DNA from: Zopfochytrium polystomum
Taxonomy: Eukaryota; Chytridiomycota; Chytridiomycetes; Chytridiales; Chytridiaceae
Assembly: GCA_025765615.1 (NCBI GenBank)
Contig: JAIVFJ010000272.1
Span: forward strand, 17,981-81,980
Direction of reading: 5' to 3'
DNA length: 64,000 nt
Shown here: one piece after another, positions 59,306 to 64,000 of the stretch
How positions within the stretch are numbered: the first letter of the stretch is position 1
How the letters are laid out: every line of letters begins with the position of its first letter
The notes under the pieces: model-generated
Seen by the model: only the letters and a program-made list of their open reading frames with translations
Database searches by the model: none
Told to the model about the DNA's origin: nothing
Translations under genes and position numbers: made by a program

Positions 59306-60789
59306 ATGGTGTGTGTCACTTCATTCGTTGCCATCCTTCTGCCGTCCCTTCCCATCCCATCCCATCCCATGCCATCCCATCGCAACCCGATCTCTCACGC
59401 AGTCAGCAAACGGCATCTACCGTTGCTGTCGTGCGCCGATCACTTCAGCTCGGTGTCTGCCCTTCTAAACGCCCACGGCATCTACGATTACTGACTTTTC
59501 TCAACGTAGTCTCACCGCAAGTTTGAGCACCCTCGCCACGGTTCGCTCGGCTTCCTGCCGAGAAAGCGATCCCGCAGCCACCGTGGTCGCGTCAAGGCGT
59601 TTCCCCGTGATGACCCTAAGAAGCCCGTTCACATGACGGCCTTCGTTGGATACAAAGCCGGCATGACCCACATCGTCCGTGACCTTGAGCGTCCTGGCTC
59701 GAGTAAGTTCAGCGTTTCACGTTTCAAGCCTCATCGTTGTGTCAAATCGGCTGACCGAGCCCTGATACACAGAGATGCACAAGAAGGAAGTTGTCGAGGC
59801 GGTGACTATCCTGGAAACCCCTCCCGTCGTCGTCGTTGGTGTTGTCGGCTACGTGGAGACCCCCCGTGGCCTTCGTGCCCTCACTACCGTCTGGGCAGAG
59901 CACCTTAGCGACGAAGTGAAGCGTCGCTTCTACAAGAACTGGTACCGCTCCAAGAAGAAGGCTTTCACCAAGTTCGCGACGAAGTACACCAAAAATGACG
60001 GGAAGTCGATCCAATACAACCTTGAGCGTCTCAAGAAGCACTGCCAGGTGATTCGAGTGATCGTCCACACTCAAGTCCACCTTCTCAGCATTGGCCAGAA
60101 AAAGGTACTCTATTTGGCTTCATTTCATTGTCTGACTTTCCGAGTAGGCGCACGTTCTGGAGGTGCAGTTGAACGGTGGCTCTGTCGCTGACAAAGTGAA
60201 CTGGGCAAAGGACCACTTCGAGAAGACAATCAAGGTTTCGGAAGTCTTTGGCCAGAACGAGATGATTGATGTGATCGGTGTTACCAAAGGTCACGGTTAC
60301 ACTGGTGTCGTCGCTCGTTGGGGTGTGAAGAAGCTTCCCCGCAAGACTCACCGTGGTCTCCGCAAGGTCGCCTGTATCGGCGCGTGGCACCCGTCTCGTG
60401 TGATGTACTCTGTCCCTCGCGCGGGTCAGTCCGGTTTCCACCACCGCACTGAGATGAACAAGAAGATTTACCGCATCGGAGCGAAGGGCGACCCCAACTC
60501 TGGTGCAACGGAGTTTGACATCACGGAGAAGTCTATCACTCCTCTCGGCGGTTTCCCGCACTACGGTGTTGTCAAGGAAGACTGGCTTATGATCAAGGGC
60601 TGCACTGTTGGTGTGAAGAAGCGTGTCCTGACCCTCCGAAAGTCGCTGGTCACCCACACCAAGCGCTCTGCCCTCGAGGAGGTCAGCCTGAAGTTCATCG
60701 ACACCTCGTCGAAGTTCGGCCACGGTCGCTTCCAGACCGCTGCGGAGAAGAAGAGCTTCTTTGGCACCTTGAAGAAGGACCTGGAGTGA
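59306..60789 (+). CDS. RPL3: large-subunit ribosomal protein uL3
   Basis: Exons 59306-59308 (ATG only), 59510-59702, 59773-60104, 60148-60789. All GT-AG, 389 residues, the normal length for eukaryotic uL3. Seen: [105 protein letters not shown]. uL3 lies at the peptidyl-transferase centre of the 60S subunit. The His in WHPSRV corresponds to the region methylated in fungi. The gene is intact with no frameshifts. It starts only 190 bp after NOP56 on the same strand. The first intron (201 nt) has a CATCC tandem repeat. Confidence 0.97.
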
Positions 60790-61140
60790 AGCTTTGGGCG
60801 TTGAGTGGTTGGGTTTTGTGGATTTGTCTGTCTGGCTTGAAGGGTCTGTTGGCAAATGGCCAATAATACACATTTTCGAAGGAATGCGATTTCTACTCTG
60901 GCTGCGTTGAAATCGAGTCCCAACAAGGCGGGTGTCGGAGGTCATGTGACAAGTCTGGTCTGCAATCAACTTTTCTTCTTGTTCAGTTACAATATATTGA
61001 ATAATTGCGCGGGGGCATATTCCAACAGGTTGCGACATTATTACATGTAATATTTATCTTCTTGGACACTTGAATTTTATTTTTGCGCTGAACCTTAAAG
61101 TCCGTCCACCCACACGAACCGACGATCAAGTTTTACGCGT
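60790..61140. other. convergent intergenic region between uL3 and KDSR genes
   Basis: The 3' ends of uL3 (+) and the ketosphinganine reductase (-) face each other. AT-rich at 60,970-61,085, consistent with two 3' UTRs. No gene. Confidence 0.6.
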
Positions 61141-62566
61141 TTACTGCGTCTTTTTGGTTTGGACGGGGCGAGGGCGCGAAAAGTAATTCGAAATCTCAAG
61201 ATCCGCCATCCACACCCAAGCCGTTCCCACCATCGACACGAGGGGCAAAGCAATGGCCTGCCCGAAGGTGGTGTTAAGAATACAGATCCTCGCACCCGCG
61301 CCCTTCACCGCGGACAAAAAAGAGGTGTGAGAAGTTTAACGTTTACCTCTGTCACAGGGTTAGGCCGGGGGGCGCACCCATTGGCGACAACGCGAAGCAA
61401 CTCGCCGAGAAAGTCGCCGGCGATTTGGTACCGCCCCACCACGACCTGGGACAGCAGCTTCTTCGCAGCGTCTTCTGCTGTGACAGGGGCGTCGGCGCCT
61501 TCCAGCTGAGCGGTGATGGCCGGCTTTCCCTTGTTCTCCTCGGCAAAGCCCGGGGTGTCCACGTTCGTCGGGTAGTACATGTGGACGCTGACGCCAAGCG
61601 GTTTCAGCTCGGACCTGAGGGCATCGGCCAAACCGCGGAGCGCGAATTTGCTGCGGGTCGGGGGGGAGGGCGAGAACAGTGAATTGGGGATGGCAGTGTG
61701 TGTGTGTGACTTTTGACAAAACATTGGAAATACCTGGAGCTGTAGGCGGCGTATCCGCAGAACGAGATGATAGACAGCATGCTACCGACGATGACGATTT
61801 TGGAAGGCAGCAGGGCCTGCTCGTCGGCGGAAACGCCCGCAACGAGCCACGTTCGCTTGCCCGGGGTCGGCCCGGCCTTGTTCTTCTTGACCGGCTCCTC
61901 CGGCTCCGGCTTGACCAACAGCTTGAGGAGCTCCGGGTCCTTTGCCAAGAGGAGGCAGGCGCGGACGACGCTCGCGACGGTCGCATAGTTTTGCGTCATC
62001 ATCGATTCGAACGGCGAGCCGCCCGGCGCGGCTGGGTCGGCCTGGTCGACGGAGTACCCGGGGCGCGCGGCGCCGGCGCAGGCAAAGACCCAGTCGGGGC
62101 GGCCGGCCTCGCGGTACACGGGGCGCAGCTTCTCGACGAGGTCGGCCGTCGAGCTCGCGTCGACGGCGACGGTGCGGATGCGGACGGAGGAGTTGTCGAT
62201 CCCGGCGGCCTTGGCCTCGCGCAGGATCTCGTCGGCCGCGAGGTCCAGCGCCGCCTTGCCGCGGGCGAGGATCGTGACGGTGCGTGCGCCCGCGCTGGCG
62301 AGCTCGGTGGCGACCGACTTGCCGAGGCCCTTTGACGCGCCGACGACGAGGACGTGCTTCTTTGCGGCGGCGCGGGCGAGGCCGCGGCGCGAGTAGCGCG
62401 ACGCGATCCAGAAGCTGGCGAGGAACTTGAGGGTCGGCGAATGCGGGGGCAAAGACGAGAAGTTTCCAGGGGTTGTCCGCCTGCCGAAGGGCAGGTAGAC
62501 GCTGATGGCCTTGATGGCCGTGACTGCGGCATCGGTGGCGGCCGCTAAGGCGGTGGCAGCAGCCAT
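61141..62566 (-). CDS. TSC10: 3-ketodihydrosphingosine reductase
   Basis: Three exons, 62566-61734, 61650-61347, 61257-61141. GT-AG with exact phase, 417 residues. An NADPH-dependent short-chain dehydrogenase reducing 3-ketosphinganine in sphingolipid synthesis at the ER membrane. Seen: HVLVVGASKGLGKSVA (cofactor loop), a WVFACAGAA block (NAG-like motif), MTQNYATVASVVRA, IVIVGSMLSIISFCGYAAYS with the catalytic Tyr-x3-Lys spanning the exon 1/2 junction (YSSKFALRGLADALRSEL), and TNVDTPGFAEENKGKP. The TPGF-E-x-KP block is typical of this family. Exon 3 supplies a hydrophobic C-terminal helix (AIALPLVSMVGTAWVWM). The N-terminal Ala-rich segment is longer than usual. Confidence 0.93.
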
Positions 62567-62708
62567 GGATTGAAGAGGAGAGAGTTGGAGCCGAGACAGA
62601 CAGACAGACACAAGGAGACGAGGAAAAATCGGATGAGGGATGCAACAATAATAATAAAAAAGAAAAAGAAAGAAAAACATGAGCAAGAGAGACAGAGACA
62701 GAGACAGA

Positions 62709-62744
<36 letters not shown>

Positions 62745-63187
62745 AGAGAGACAGAGAGAGAGAGGGAGAGAGAGGAAGAGACAACCTCTTCCAATTCCGA
62801 TTCCTCTTTCCCCGTTACACTGATGAGGAGCTGCCTTTTTTTTTTTTTTTCTTTTTTTTTGTTCTTTCCCTTTCCTTCCCTTTTTTCCAGTCGTTCACCC
62901 ATTTCAACGATAACAACAAAAACAACAGCAGCAGCAACCGAAAGCGAAGCGATTCATGGTTGGTATGTGGGCAGCACTTCCGTGCTAACAGGTATAGACG
63001 ACACCCATCGCGACGGGGCGGGAAGTGGCCGCGCTCGTCCCAGGTCAACTTCCGGCTCATCCACGACGGGCAGCATCTCTTCCGGCTCGAGAAGATTCCA
63101 AGCCTCCCCCGAACCTCAAACCCTGAGCCTCCAGCACCCCCCACCGTATGATTTCAACGGCTCCCTGCATGATTCGTATCCTGCGCG
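62567..63187. other. upstream region of KDSR gene
   Basis: Contains GACA/GAGACA repeats (62,690-62,710), a (GA)n run (about 62,715-62,742), T-rich homopolymers (62,838-62,860) and a CAACAG cluster. It probably includes the KDSR promoter and the 3' end of the gene to the right. Confidence 0.5.
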
Positions 63188-64000
63188 TCACAAGCGCGAT
63201 TCGCGCACGGCGAAGCCGCGCACGGAGCTCATCGATCGTGGGCGCAGTTGGTAGGTGGAGGACTGCAGAAACTCGATCGACCGGCGGATACGCGCAATTT
63301 TCGCTTCGCACCGTGTGATTGCCGCAACCGTGCGGTCCGCAAGCTGGCTCGTGGGCCTTTGCCAATGGCAAGCCAATGTTACGGCAACGTACATCCAGAA
63401 CAAAGGCGCTACTTACATTGCTTCGTGTTCAGGAATAGTCGGATCGAACGAGAACGCATTCTGAATGGCCGCATCTGCTCGAACCGTCATTTGTTTGGCA
63501 TCTTTCCACAACAGAATAGGAAGTGTCATTTTCAAAAAGTCTGCGTTCTGTTTGAAGGAAAACTCAATCCGTACCATAGATCAATTTCGTCGAAAACCAT
63601 TCAGGAATTTCGCCCTCTTTACCCGACAGGAACGCCAACAGCGCAAGCGCCGACTGCACGAGTTGAAGTGCCGACTTCATCTCTGTTTCGGCAGCCATAT
63701 GGCGGTCCAGCTCTTCCACAGCCTTTTAACAATACGGAGTGAGCACAGAAACATAGCCAGCATGACGTTTTCCCCAAGTTATACCGAATTGAAGTCGTTC
63801 CTGCAACTTGAAATCTGGAGTCGCAAAGCAAGATCATCTTTATCATCTTCGAATGTCTAGCACCGTGTTAACCTTGCGTCGTGCTGGCGTTGAGGGCACA
63901 CTCACATCATCTAGAAGGGCTGAGAGAGCCTCGCGCCATTTCGATAATGTCTTTTCATGTCAGTCATGGACTCAATCTTAGCGAGTTGTAAGAATGGCGC
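63188..64000 (-). CDS. hypothetical helical protein, partial, multi-exon
   Basis: Several exon-like minus-strand pieces bounded by plausible GT/AG sites: about 63,750-63,626 (AVEELDRHMAAETEMK, helical), about 63,540-63,408 (DFLKMTLPILLWKDAKQM with a GTAAGT donor after it), and 63,360-63,188 (LADRTVAAITRCEAKIAR, ends TGA). The 5' portion runs off the window. All three pieces are predicted by eye to be alpha-helical with heptad-like spacing. I recognise no family. Exact junctions are uncertain, and the join between the second and third pieces was not resolved. Confidence 0.4.

Noticed and set aside
59309..59509. snoRNA inside the first uL3 intron
   Set aside because: No clear C box/D box pair with terminal stem was visible; only a CATCC repeat.

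Overview
The window is nuclear DNA of a eukaryote, most likely a fungus. The evidence is GC-rich coding exons split by short GT-AG introns (about 40-200 nt), a fungal Zn2Cys6 regulator with its middle-homology domain, an SFP1-like zinc-finger protein, and a chromodomain-carrying Ty3/gypsy element. The lineage cannot be fixed from sequence alone. An early-diverging (zoosporic-type) fungus is my inference, from the mixture of a giant-virus-like remnant, Sel1 and hAT remnants, and abundant microsatellites.

Layout. 0-2.7 kb: a hAT transposase remnant and a broken hypothetical gene. 2.8-5.6 kb (-): a five-exon gene that I assembled from splice sites, encoding BTB/T1-like, poly-Gln and C-terminal HMG-box segments. 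5.9-7.0 kb: Sel1-repeat remnants and a minus-strand LTR with the start of gag. 8.5-10.9 kb (-): selenoprotein-O family AMPylase, Cys form. 12.7-16.8 kb (+): a glycine-rich-domain (GRDP/DUF1399) protein with arrestin-like and SH3 parts. 17.4-19.7 kb (+): mitochondrial ribosomal protein uS15m. 19.7-23 kb: simple-sequence desert.

23.1-25.6 kb is AT-rich and carries decayed ORFs resembling fibre/structural proteins of nucleocytoplasmic large DNA viruses. 25.7-27.2 kb (-) holds the RT-RNase H of one gypsy element. 27,179-44,761 is a chromovirus flanked by two nearly identical 308/309-bp LTRs. Inside it, a 2,471-bp block (pol linker, RT, RNase H, most of integrase) is repeated six times head to tail. 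45.2-46.6 kb (-) holds a decayed integrase of another element.

46.9-49.4 kb (-): Zn2Cys6 transcription factor. 49.6-51.4 kb (-): translation termination factor eRF1. 52.2-54.3 kb (-): SFP1-like C2H2 regulator. 56,795-57,074: a MITE with 10-bp target duplication. 57.4-59.1 kb (+): NOP56. 59.3-60.8 kb (+): ribosomal protein uL3. 61.1-62.6 kb (-): 3-ketodihydrosphingosine reductase. 63.2-64 kb (-): a partial helical hypothetical gene. eRF1, NOP56 and uL3 lie within about 11 kb and are all housekeeping translation/ribosome genes, with the SFP1-like gene among them.

Several otherwise intact genes (GRDP, NOP56, gag) need removal of single bases, mostly in homopolymers, to stay in frame. This looks like long-read consensus error and should temper interpretation of the frameshifted retroelement copies.
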